Shown: in pieces, positions 1 to 5,010 of the stretch
Position numbering within the stretch: the stretch's first letter is position 1
How the letters are laid out: every line of letters starts with the position of its first letter
From: Candidatus Campbellbacteria bacterium RIFCSPLOWO2_02_35_12
GTDB taxonomy: Bacteria > Patescibacteriota > Minisyncoccia > Phycocordibacterales > UBA2163
Assembly: GCA_001774455.1 (NCBI GenBank)
Contig: MFAC01000035.1
Coordinates: 1-5,399 of the forward strand
Reading direction: 5' to 3'
DNA length: 5,399 nucleotides
Program-made: the position numbers and the translations under genes
Notes under the pieces: model-generated
The model's input: only the letters and a program-made list of their open reading frames with translations
The model's database searches: none
What the model was told of the DNA's origin: nothing

Positions 1-1
1 C

Positions 2-424
2 GCTGTAAGAGAAACGTCTCTTGATATTTATGGTTTTTTAGACAGCGAAGAACTTAGATTTTTTGAAATGCTTATATCAATATCCGGCATCGGTCCAAAA
101 TCCGCTATTGCTATTTTGAATGTAGCTGATACTGAAACGTTAAAAAGGGCTATTTCAAGCGGAGAAAGCTCATATCTAATAAAAGTATCCGGCATAGGAA
201 AAAAGAACGCTGAAAAAATTATCATTGAGCTTCGTGATAAACTCGGCACTACTGAAAACTTAAAAGATACCGAGACCTTAACGGGGGAAATAGATACGCT
301 GGAAGCGCTTCAAACTCTCGGATACTCCCAAAAAGAAGCACGCGAAGCAATGAAAAAAATTGAAAAAAACATAAGCGGCTCAAAAAATCTTCTTAAAGAA
401 GCTCTTAAAATACTTGGTAAATAA
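2..424 (+). CDS. ruvA: Holliday junction branch migration protein RuvA, 3' part (5' end outside window)
   Basis: RuvA binds four-way DNA junctions as a tetramer and loads the RuvB motor for branch migration in recombinational repair. The open frame runs in from the window edge, so the start and most of the N-terminal OB-fold are missing; 140 residues remain of a usual 190-200. The first visible residues (VRETSLDIYGF) match the end of the OB-fold. Two helix-hairpin-helix motifs follow: SGIGPKSA at visible residues 28-35 and SGIGKKNA at 63-70. A polar linker (about 82-97) leads to the small C-terminal RuvB-binding domain (about 98-140, with EALQTLGYS and a terminal LLKEALKILGK). The ATG at 68 lies inside this conserved region and is not the start. 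The acidic-pin pair of E. coli RuvA (Glu55-Asp56) appears here as Glu-Thr. The gene ends in TAA 2 bp before the Mur ligase, suggesting co-transcription. Identification is secure. Confidence 0.95.
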   Translation, partial: AVRETSLDIYGFLDSEELRFFEMLISISGIGPKSAIAILNVADTETLKRAISSGESSYLIKVSGIGKKNAEKIIIELRDKLGTTENLKDTETLTGEIDTLEALQTLGYSQKEAREAMKKIEKNISGSKNLLKEALKILGK

Positions 425-426
425 TT

Positions 427-1710
427 ATGATAGAAAGCATATTAAACTTCGGGAGAAAAATTATTCCGAGAAAAATTTTTAAAGCAGCTCAGCCGATATA
501 TCATTTTTTTCTCGCTTTTGCCGGAGCGGTATATTATAAATTTCCATCGCGAAAAATTTTTATTGTCGCTGTAATAGGCACAAAAGGAAAAACAACTGTT
601 ACGGAACTGATAAATAAAATACTTGAAACCTCGGGGGAGGAAACAGCTCTTGTAAATACAATTCGTTTCAAAATTAGAAAAAAAGAAAAAACCAATCTTT
701 TTAAAATGACGATGCCCGGGCGTTTCTTTATACAAAAATTTTTACGTGATGCTGTATCCGCAAAATGTAAATACGCGATTATAGAAATGACATCGGAAGG
801 AGTAAAACAATTCAGACATAAATTTATAGCTCTTGATTCTCTTGTTTTTACAAATATCGCGCCTGAGCACATAGAATCTCACGGTTCTTTTGAAAATTAT
901 CTTGACGCAAAACTTTCAATCGCGCGCGCGCTTGAAAAATCCTCAAAAAAAAATAAAATCATTATAGCGAATATGGACGACAAATATACTGATAAATTTT
1001 TAAACATCTTCGTTAAAAACAAAATTCAATTTTCTCTAAAAAATGCCGAGCCGTATATGCTTTCTGAAAAATTTACAGAAATAACTTTTGACGGATTAAA
1101 AATACATTCTAAACTTATTGGAATATTTAATATATACAATACGCTTGCCGCGGCATTTTTCGCGAAAAGTCAAAACATAGACCCTTTAACAATAAAATAC
1201 GCAGTTGAACAATTTGATGGCGCGAGAGGCAGGGTTGAGAGAATTGAAGAAGGACAAAATTTTACGGTGATAGTTGACTACGCTCATACAAAAGAATCTT
1301 TGGAAGAACTTTATAAAGCGTTTGGTAAATCAGAAAAAATCTGCGTCTTGGGAAATACCGGCGGTGGCAGAGATAAATGGAAAAGGTCTGCGATGGGGAA
1401 AATTGCCGATACTTACTGCAAACATATTATCCTTACAAATGAAGACCCGTATGATGAAGACCCGATAAAAATTATAAAAGACACGGTAAAAGGAATAATA
1501 AAGAAAAAGCCGGAAATAATAATAGACAGAAAACAGGCTATAAAAAAAGCTCTGATGGTGGCAAACAAGGGCGATGTTGTGCTTATTACGGGAAAAGGCA
1601 CCGACCCATATATAATGGTGGCGGAAGGCGGAAAAATACCATGGAGCGACACAAATACCGTAAGAAATGAGCTTAAATTATTATTTAATAAAAAGAATAA
1701 TTGTGTATAA
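427..1710 (+). CDS. Mur ligase family protein, MurE-like, lacking the usual N-terminal substrate domain
   Basis: Probable ATP-dependent amide ligase of the Mur family, nearest to MurE (adds the third amino acid to UDP-MurNAc-dipeptide in the cytoplasm). It has 427 residues against roughly 490-500 for typical MurE. Visible motifs are the P-loop GTKGKTT (51-57), TNIAPEH (142-148), the candidate carbamylated lysine K162 in YLDAK, NIYNTLAAA (235-243), ARGRVE (266-271), DYAHT (284-288), GNTGGGRDKWKR (309-320), TNEDPYDEDP (337-346) and GKGTDPY (389-395). The ATPase and C-terminal domains are therefore complete. The P-loop starts about 60 residues earlier than in E. coli MurE. The leader instead holds a hydrophobic stretch (about 22-38) followed by FPSRK, a form I associate with Parcubacterial MurE-like proteins. 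The DNPR motif of diaminopimelate-type MurE reads EDPY, so the substrate is uncertain. The start is ATG 427, with no Shine-Dalgarno, probably coupled to ruvA. The family is sure; the exact reaction is not. Confidence 0.88.
   Translation: MIESILNFGRKIIPRKIFKAAQPIYHFFLAFAGAVYYKFPSRKIFIVAVIGTKGKTTVTELINKILETSGEETALVNTIRFKIRKKEKTNLFKMTMPGRFFIQKFLRDAVSAKCKYAIIEMTSEGVKQFRHKFIALDSLVFTNIAPEHIESHGSFENYLDAKLSIARALEKSSKKNKIIIANMDDKYTDKFLNIFVKNKIQFSLKNAEPYMLSEKFTEITFDGLKIHSKLIGIFNIYNTLAAAFFAKSQNIDPLTIKYAVEQFDGARGRVERIEEGQNFTVIVDYAHTKESLEELYKAFGKSEKICVLGNTGGGRDKWKRSAMGKIADTYCKHIILTNEDPYDEDPIKIIKDTVKGIIKKKPEIIIDRKQAIKKALMVANKGDVVLITGKGTDPYIMVAEGGKIPWSDTNTVRNELKLLFNKKNNCV
1702..1710 (-). promoter_or_regulatory. 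DnaA-box-like 9-mer overlapping the -10 box
   Basis: The minus strand reads TTATACACA, which fits the E. coli DnaA box TTWTNCACA exactly and equals the R2 box form. It coincides with a TATAAT promoter element whose own sequence forces most of the match, so a functional DnaA site is only one possibility. Confidence 0.25.
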
Positions 1711-1711
1711 T
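1706..1711 (+). promoter_or_regulatory. Consensus -10 box at the end of the Mur ligase gene, probable promoter for the lamin-tail gene
   Basis: A perfect TATAAT preceded by GTG (GTGTATAAT, 1703-1711) overlaps the TAA stop of the upstream gene. The only -35 candidate, TTTAAT at 1684-1689 with a 16-bp spacer, is weak (3 of 6 matches to TTGACA). Transcription would start near 1718 and give a leader of about 38 nt without a Shine-Dalgarno. The same GTGTATAAT 9-mer is the -10 region of the DoxX gene (3252-3260), which supports a promoter role. A poorer alternative, TAGATT at 1743-1748, ends 7 nt before the ATG and would give a leaderless mRNA. Confidence 0.45.
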
Positions 1712-1755
1712 GATTTAAATTACAAAATTAATTTTAAGATTTTAGATTTATTTTT

Positions 1756-2700
1756 ATGAACGCAAAAAATGACTTGATATTTGTTATACTTATGATAGCC
1801 GCTATCGGTTTTGTATGGTTTTTTACCGGTGGTGTGGAACGAGCGCGGCTTAATCCAGGCGCTTTCTTAAAACCGCCAGCGCCGCTTGGCTCGGGCGAGG
1901 TGTATGGAAAATTTATCGTTAATACAACATCTGTTGGTATAGATAAGAATGACAATAAAATACAAGACGCGTTTAATGTTGTGGCGGATGAATTAAAAGA
2001 CACTCAAATACTCGAAAATTTTTCACAATATGAAAACAAAATAATTATTAAAAACACGACATACGGACCAAAAAGAAATTTTGATGAAGGAGAATATTTA
2101 ACACTATTCGCGTCAAATAAAAACAATGATAGTATTTCTGTTACAGGATGGCAAATTGAAAGTATTATAACAAAAAAACGAATTATTATAGGCGGGGCGG
2201 TAGAAATTTTTCGCTCAGGTGTGGTAAATTCCGAGCCGCCTCTTTTCCTCGCTCCGGGAGAAACAGTTGTTGTTTCAACGGGACGCTCGCCTATCGGAGC
2301 TTCGTTTAAAATAAACAAATGTGTCGGCTATTTTGAACAATTTCAAAATTTCTCGCCAGGTTTGAATAGATGGTGTCCATCGCCAAGAGATGAGTTTAAC
2401 GACCTTGCGAACATACCTCCTCCAAATGACATACTGTGTGAAGATTTTGTAAATAAAATTGGAAGCTGCGAAATATATTTGTCTTCGTTCCCTATCGGTA
2501 TTTCAAATGAATGCGCGGTATTTGTATCGCAAAATATAAATTATACAGGTTGCGTAAAAAATCATAAAAATGATTTGAATTTTCTCGGTAATGAGTGGAG
2601 AGTGTTTTTGGGCAGGAGTGAAGAGTTGTGGAGAGAAAGACGCGAAGTTATACGGCTTTTGGACAATGAAGGAAAAATTGTTGATGTGTTAACATATTAA
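1756..2700 (+). CDS. Membrane-anchored lamin-tail-domain-like exported protein
   Basis: A 314-residue protein of unknown function, probably displayed outside the cytoplasmic membrane. Residues 7-24 form one hydrophobic helix (LIFVILMIAAIGFVWFF), a signal anchor without a clear cleavage site. A proline-rich linker (33-44) follows. Residues about 92-175 have the strand pattern of a lamin tail domain: EGEYLTLFAS, then TGWQIES, then LAPGETVVVSTG. The final residues (LLDNEGKIVDVLTY) look like the closing strands of that fold, so the 120-odd residues between would be an insertion. Six cysteines lie in the second half (C189, C207, C228, C238, C253, C266), compatible with disulfides in an exported protein. 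Lamin-tail proteins in bacteria are usually surface or secreted proteins; the ligand here is unknown. The start is ATG 1756, after an in-frame TAA at 1735, with no Shine-Dalgarno. The fold is a motif-level inference; the open frame and membrane anchor are clear. Confidence 0.75.
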   Translation: MNAKNDLIFVILMIAAIGFVWFFTGGVERARLNPGAFLKPPAPLGSGEVYGKFIVNTTSVGIDKNDNKIQDAFNVVADELKDTQILENFSQYENKIIIKNTTYGPKRNFDEGEYLTLFASNKNNDSISVTGWQIESIITKKRIIIGGAVEIFRSGVVNSEPPLFLAPGETVVVSTGRSPIGASFKINKCVGYFEQFQNFSPGLNRWCPSPRDEFNDLANIPPPNDILCEDFVNKIGSCEIYLSSFPIGISNECAVFVSQNINYTGCVKNHKNDLNFLGNEWRVFLGRSEELWRERREVIRLLDNEGKIVDVLTY

Positions 2701-2720
2701 TTTTTGTTTTTAATCTTTTT
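2682..2720 (+). terminator. Weak T-rich terminator-like end of the lamin-tail gene
   Basis: The small AT-rich palindrome TGTTAACA, just before the stop codon, is followed by TTTTTGTTTTT and TTTTTT runs immediately after TAA. The stem is short and GC-poor, so this is only a plausible termination zone between the convergent lamin-tail and methyltransferase genes. Confidence 0.25.
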
Positions 2721-2732
2721 TGAATTACAAAT

Positions 2733-2750
2733 AAATTTAATTTTAAATTT
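2733..2750. repeat. AT-only inverted repeat between convergent genes
   Basis: AAATTTAA (2733-2740) and TTAAATTT (2743-2750) are perfect 8-bp arms around a TT loop. They overlap the methyltransferase stop codon (2743-2745). With no G or C in the stem and no following T tract on the minus strand, a terminator role is doubtful. Confidence 0.3.
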
Positions 2751-3222
2751 CTAAAACTCTGAAAATAAAAATTCCGGCGGCGACTGAAACATTCAGTGAC
2801 TCTTTTCCACCAAACATTTTGATATGAGCAATTTTGTCGCTTTTGTTTAAAATTGATTTTGAAAGCCCTCTTACTTCATTTCCAAAAATAAACGCCGATG
2901 GAAATTTTATTTTAATTTTTTTGTAATCAATCGCGTTTTTTGACTGCTCAATGGCAATTATTTTTATTTTTTCTTTTTTTAATCTTTTAATAAGAAAATT
3001 TATTGAGTTTATGCTCTCCCACGCCATAATATTTTGCGCGCCAAGCGCTGTTTTTGCAAAATCTCCGCGCGTTCGGCCAAATCTATCAATCGGAGCGGGG
3101 GTATATCCTGTAAGGAAGATTTTTGACACCCCCGCCGCATCAGCGGTTCTGAAAATCGCGCCGACATTTTGAATACTTCTAATATTGTGTAGTATTAAAT
3201 AAATCTGTTTTTCTTTTATCAT
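2743..3222 (-). CDS. SpoU/TrmH (SPOUT) family RNA 2'-O-methyltransferase, minimal form
   Basis: Predicted S-adenosylmethionine-dependent methyltransferase that methylates a ribose 2'-OH in tRNA or rRNA. It has 159 residues, the bare SPOUT catalytic domain without an N-terminal RNA-binding extension, similar in size to TrmL. All three family motifs are present: motif 1 HNIRSIQNVGAIFRTADAAG (12-31, with the candidate catalytic Arg25), motif 2 FIFGNEVRGL (111-120), and motif 3 in about 132-150 (FGGKESLNVSVAAG), which forms the cofactor-binding trefoil knot. KTALGAQ (57-63) is also typical. The target nucleotide cannot be read from sequence, so no symbol is given. The start is ATG at 3222; its -10 hexamer ends 7 nt upstream, so the mRNA is probably leaderless. 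It is divergent from DoxX across 44 bp and convergent with the lamin-tail gene. The family call is secure. Confidence 0.92.
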   Translation of the reverse strand: MIKEKQIYLILHNIRSIQNVGAIFRTADAAGVSKIFLTGYTPAPIDRFGRTRGDFAKTALGAQNIMAWESINSINFLIKRLKKEKIKIIAIEQSKNAIDYKKIKIKFPSAFIFGNEVRGLSKSILNKSDKIAHIKMFGGKESLNVSVAAGIFIFRVLEI

Positions 3223-3229
3223 TGTCTAC

Positions 3230-3258
3230 AATATACATCTTTTTATAAAAAGTGTATA
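3230..3258 (-). promoter_or_regulatory. Promoter of the SpoU/TrmH gene (overlaps the DoxX promoter)
   Basis: Reading the minus strand, TATACA (3258-3253, 4 of 6 to the -35 consensus), a 17-bp spacer and TATATT (3235-3230, 5 of 6 to the -10 consensus) are followed by 7 nt and the ATG at 3222. The expected transcription start falls on or next to the start codon, predicting a leaderless transcript. Confidence 0.6.
3232..3258. repeat. 27-bp near-perfect dyad forming a symmetrical divergent promoter
   Basis: The centre CTTTTTATAAAAAG (3239-3252) is a perfect 14-bp palindrome. TATACA (3232-3237) on its left is the reverse complement of TGTATA (3253-3258) on its right, offset by the single extra T at 3238. 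Each outer arm serves as -35 of one promoter and overlaps the -10 of the other. The dyad could also be a regulator-binding site. Confidence 0.7.
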
Positions 3259-3260
3259 AT
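3232..3260 (+). promoter_or_regulatory. Promoter of the DoxX gene (overlaps the SpoU/TrmH promoter)
   Basis: TATACA (3232-3237, 4 of 6 to the -35 consensus), a 17-bp spacer and a perfect TATAAT (3255-3260) lie 6 nt before the ATG at 3267. Transcription would begin at the start codon. This is the reason to prefer ATG 3267 over the in-frame GTG at 3252, which lies inside the promoter. Confidence 0.65.
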
Positions 3261-3266
3261 AAAAAA

Positions 3267-3680
3267 ATGTTAAACATATTTCCAAATTTGCTTTTCTTGG
3301 AATTATTGTCCCCGTTTTTAATACGAGTCGTTCTCGGGATAATATTTTTATGGATAGGATATTCATACTTGTTCAGAGACAGGGAGATTATAATGAAACA
3401 AATATTCGACAGATGGCCTAAAATATCCACGCCCGTTGTATGGTTTGGCGGGGTGTTTGATATTATAATTGGATTTCTTTTTATTGTAGGATTTTTAACA
3501 CAAGTTGCCGCGATTGGCGGTATGCTAATTACGATTGATGCATTGTTTGTAAAATGGCTGTATAAAGATTTAGACGAAGCGGTAAAATATAGTAAACTAT
3601 TTTACGCGCTTATATTTGCCGCATCTCTTTCTCTCCTATTCTCGGGCGCCGGCGCTTTCGCATTTGATTTGCCTTTATAA
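3267..3680 (+). CDS. DoxX family integral membrane protein
   Basis: A 137-residue inner-membrane protein of the DoxX family. The family is named from the small subunit of archaeal thiosulfate:quinone oxidoreductase, but most bacterial members have no defined reaction. Four hydrophobic segments are visible: about 12-36 (with LGIIFLWIGYSYLF, matching the usual RxxLGxxFxxxGxxKLF pattern), 56-77, 78-99, and 110-128. The C-terminal LLFSGAGAFAFDLPL matches the usual glycine-rich DoxX ending before a final acidic residue. Length fits the family (about 130-150). The start is set at ATG 3267; the GTG at 3252 would add five residues but lies inside the promoter. It is a single-gene unit: divergent from the methyltransferase, and the next gene converges on it. 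The family call is good; the physiological role is unknown. Confidence 0.85.
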   Translation: MLNIFPNLLFLELLSPFLIRVVLGIIFLWIGYSYLFRDREIIMKQIFDRWPKISTPVVWFGGVFDIIIGFLFIVGFLTQVAAIGGMLITIDALFVKWLYKDLDEAVKYSKLFYALIFAASLSLLFSGAGAFAFDLPL

Positions 3681-3709
3681 AAAATATGAAGTAGAACACA
3701 TTCTCAAAT

Positions 3710-3750
3710 TATTAGAATATCAAAGCGACATCTTAATAGTGATTCTAATA
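3710..3750. repeat. 9-bp inverted repeat downstream of DoxX
   Basis: TATTAGAAT (3710-3718) and ATTCTAATA (3742-3750) are perfect reverse complements separated by 23 nt. The stem has only one G:C pair per arm and no T run directly after it, so it may be incidental or part of the 3' end of the DoxX transcript. Confidence 0.3.
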
Positions 3751-3756
3751 TCTTTC

Positions 3757-3798
3757 AAAAACTATACCCGTCTATGTGATGCGCGCAGACTAGGTATA
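3757..3798 (-). terminator. Hairpin terminator between convergent DoxX and cation exchanger genes
   Basis: TATACC and GTCT (3763-3768, 3770-3773) pair with AGAC and GGTATA (3787-3790, 3793-3798), giving a 10-bp interrupted stem with a 1x2 internal loop and a 13-nt loop. On the minus strand the hairpin starts 43 nt after the exchanger stop and is followed by GTTTTTG, as in an intrinsic terminator. On the plus strand it sits 82 nt after the DoxX stop with only a delayed TTTT, so bidirectional use is possible but weaker. Confidence 0.5.
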
Positions 3799-3841
3799 TG
3801 GCAAGTTTTGTAATTCACGATATTAATAAACTTAACGAACC

Positions 3842-4798
3842 TCATCCTCTCCAAATTATAAAAAACAAATATAAAATATATCCTATGATAAAAATCAACC
3901 CTTCAGTACGAGAAAGGATGTATTTTCTGCCTATAAAAGTCAGCGCGAACAAAAGAAAAACCGAGCCGAGCGTCGCAAAAATATCAAATTGAGCAGATGA
4001 GGGCACAACAATAGGACGAAACAGCGCTGTAATTCCAAGAATTCCAAGAAAATCAAAAATATTTGAACCTATGATATTGCCTACCGCTATTTCTGTCCTA
4101 CGTTTGAAAAGCGCCACCATTGAAACTGTAAGTTCTGGAAGTGATGTGCCTGCGGCGACTATGGTCAAGCCGATAAGCGCGGGACTTGCATTAAAAAATA
4201 CCGCTATTGTCTCGGCTCCGTCGACAACCCAATGTCCGCCAACAAATACACCAATGAAACCGACGATTATCATAACAAACGATGAAAACGCGCTGAAAAT
4301 TTTATAATCAACATTCTTCTCGTCATCTATTTTTCTATTAAACATATATAAAGACCATCCAATAAAAAGAGTGAGAAGAAACAGCGCTTCAATTCTTTCA
4401 ACGCCGAGAAAGCCGCTCTTTCCAAAAAGTGGAAAGATAATAACCACCGCGGAGACAACAACTGCGATAATGTTAAATAGAAAATCTTTTATCACCCATT
4501 CTTTTTTCATACTAATGGGACAAAAAAGAGCCGATACTCCGAGTATAAAAAGAATATTAAATGTATTACTTCCTATAATAGCGCTGATGCCAACGGGACT
4601 GTTGTTAAATACTGAGGCGATATTTATACTAAATTCTGGAATAGATGTGCCTATACCAACTATTACAACGCCCGTGAACCAATTTGAAATATTAAAAATT
4701 CGCGCGATAGAAATCGCGCCGTCTATTAAAATTTTCGCGCCTTTTATTAAAATATAAAATCCTGTAAAAAATAAGATTAAAGATATTATGATTTCCAT
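3842..4798 (-). CDS. CaCA family calcium/sodium (cation/H+) antiporter, YrbG/NCX-like
   Basis: A 318-residue polytopic inner-membrane exchanger, probably exporting Ca2+ in exchange for Na+ or H+. Both alpha repeats of the Ca2+/cation antiporter superfamily are visible. Alpha-1 has GTSIPEF (50-56, Glu55) and GSNTFN (76-81, Asn81). Alpha-2 has GTSLPEL (217-223, Glu222) and GSNIFD (244-249, Asp249). These match the ion-coordinating Glu54, Asn81, Glu213 and Asp240 of the archaeal NCX_Mj structure, so ion-binding chemistry looks intact. About ten hydrophobic segments are arranged as two homologous halves around a polar cytoplasmic-type loop (about 154-166, NRKIDDEKNVDYK). Length fits E. coli YrbG (about 325). 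The gene ends in TGA, useful for ruling out a recoded TGA. It is divergent from lexA across 212 bp and convergent with DoxX. The actual counter-ion cannot be assigned. Confidence 0.93.
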   Translation of the reverse strand: MEIIISLILFFTGFYILIKGAKILIDGAISIARIFNISNWFTGVVIVGIGTSIPEFSINIASVFNNSPVGISAIIGSNTFNILFILGVSALFCPISMKKEWVIKDFLFNIIAVVVSAVVIIFPLFGKSGFLGVERIEALFLLTLFIGWSLYMFNRKIDDEKNVDYKIFSAFSSFVMIIVGFIGVFVGGHWVVDGAETIAVFFNASPALIGLTIVAAGTSLPELTVSMVALFKRRTEIAVGNIIGSNIFDFLGILGITALFRPIVVPSSAQFDIFATLGSVFLLFALTFIGRKYILSRTEGLIFIIGYILYLFFIIWRG

Positions 4799-4804
4799 AT
4801 ATAC

Positions 4805-4813
4805 ATATTACCA
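4805..4813 (-). promoter_or_regulatory. Candidate extended -10 element of the cation exchanger gene
   Basis: On the minus strand TGGTAATAT (4813-4805) has a TGn extension before a 4-of-6 -10 hexamer, ending 6 nt before the ATG at 4798. No good -35 lies 16-18 bp upstream, though extended -10 promoters need it less. A leaderless mRNA would result. An alternative -10, TATACT at 4851-4846, would give a leader of about 40 nt. Confidence 0.35.
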
Positions 4814-4874
4814 AAATTTCACAAAAAAGAGATTTGTTAAAAATAAGTATATTACATTATTTTTTTAAACACTG

Positions 4875-4895
4875 TTGTTTGCGAATTACAAACAA
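4875..4895. repeat. 7-7-7 inverted repeat, candidate operator between exchanger and lexA
   Basis: TTGTTTG (4875-4881) and CAAACAA (4889-4895) are perfect 7-bp arms around a 7-nt spacer (CGAATTA). The 21-bp span and centre-to-centre spacing fit a dimeric helix-turn-helix regulator. It lies between divergent genes where no transcript is expected to end, so an operator is more likely than a terminator. The regulator is unknown; LexA itself is one candidate. Confidence 0.4.
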
Positions 4896-4959
4896 GCTCT
4901 GCTCTAATGCGCGCGTATGGTTTACACTATATTATTTTAATTTCTTCTTCCGTAATAGA

Positions 4960-4968
4960 TGTGGATAA
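4960..4968 (-). promoter_or_regulatory. Perfect DnaA-box 9-mer upstream of the lexA promoter
   Basis: The minus strand reads TTATCCACA, identical to the strong R1/R4-type DnaA box of E. coli. It ends 6 bp before the proposed -35 of lexA. It is a single exact match here, not a cluster, so it is not evidence of an origin; DnaA-linked regulation of lexA is speculative. Confidence 0.35.
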
Positions 4969-4974
4969 CTACCC

Positions 4975-5004
4975 TTTTCACACTTTCGATTTATTTTCTA
5001 TAAT
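4975..5004 (+). promoter_or_regulatory. Promoter of the LexA-like gene
   Basis: TTTTCA (4975-4980, 4 of 6 to the -35 consensus), an 18-bp spacer and a perfect TATAAT (4999-5004) lie 6 nt before the ATG at 5011. Transcription would start at the start codon, so the mRNA is probably leaderless. No Shine-Dalgarno precedes the ATG. Confidence 0.6.
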
Positions 5005-5010
5005 ATCACT

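Noticed and set aside
1724..1735. Palindrome AAAATTAATTTT as a Mur ligase terminator or operator
   Set aside because: It is AT-only, has no usable loop, and is the kind of palindrome expected by chance in such AT-rich intergenic DNA.
3252..3266. GTG at 3252 as the start of the DoxX gene (five extra residues)
   Set aside because: It overlaps the consensus TATAAT at 3255-3260; a transcript from that promoter would begin near 3267, so the GTG would not be transcribed. The extra residues also add nothing to the family match.
3760..3800. Possible tRNA or small RNA gene at the GC-rich hairpin
   Set aside because: No T-loop GGTTCRA motif, no acceptor stem or CCA end and no second arm are visible; a terminator explains the structure better.
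3616..3813. 65-residue open frame overlapping the end of DoxX and the following gap
   Set aside because: About one third lies inside DoxX in another frame, no promoter or ribosome-binding signal precedes it, and the rest crosses the hairpin at 3763-3798; the peptide has no recognisable domain.
4071..4757. Plus-strand open frames opposite the cation exchanger
   Set aside because: They are antisense to a gene with both alpha-repeat motifs intact, and their peptides are low-complexity by-products of the exchanger's codons.
4799..5010. Replication origin suggested by an AT-rich gap with a DnaA box
   Set aside because: Only one exact DnaA box is present, there is no cluster or iteron series, and dnaA/dnaN-type neighbours are absent.
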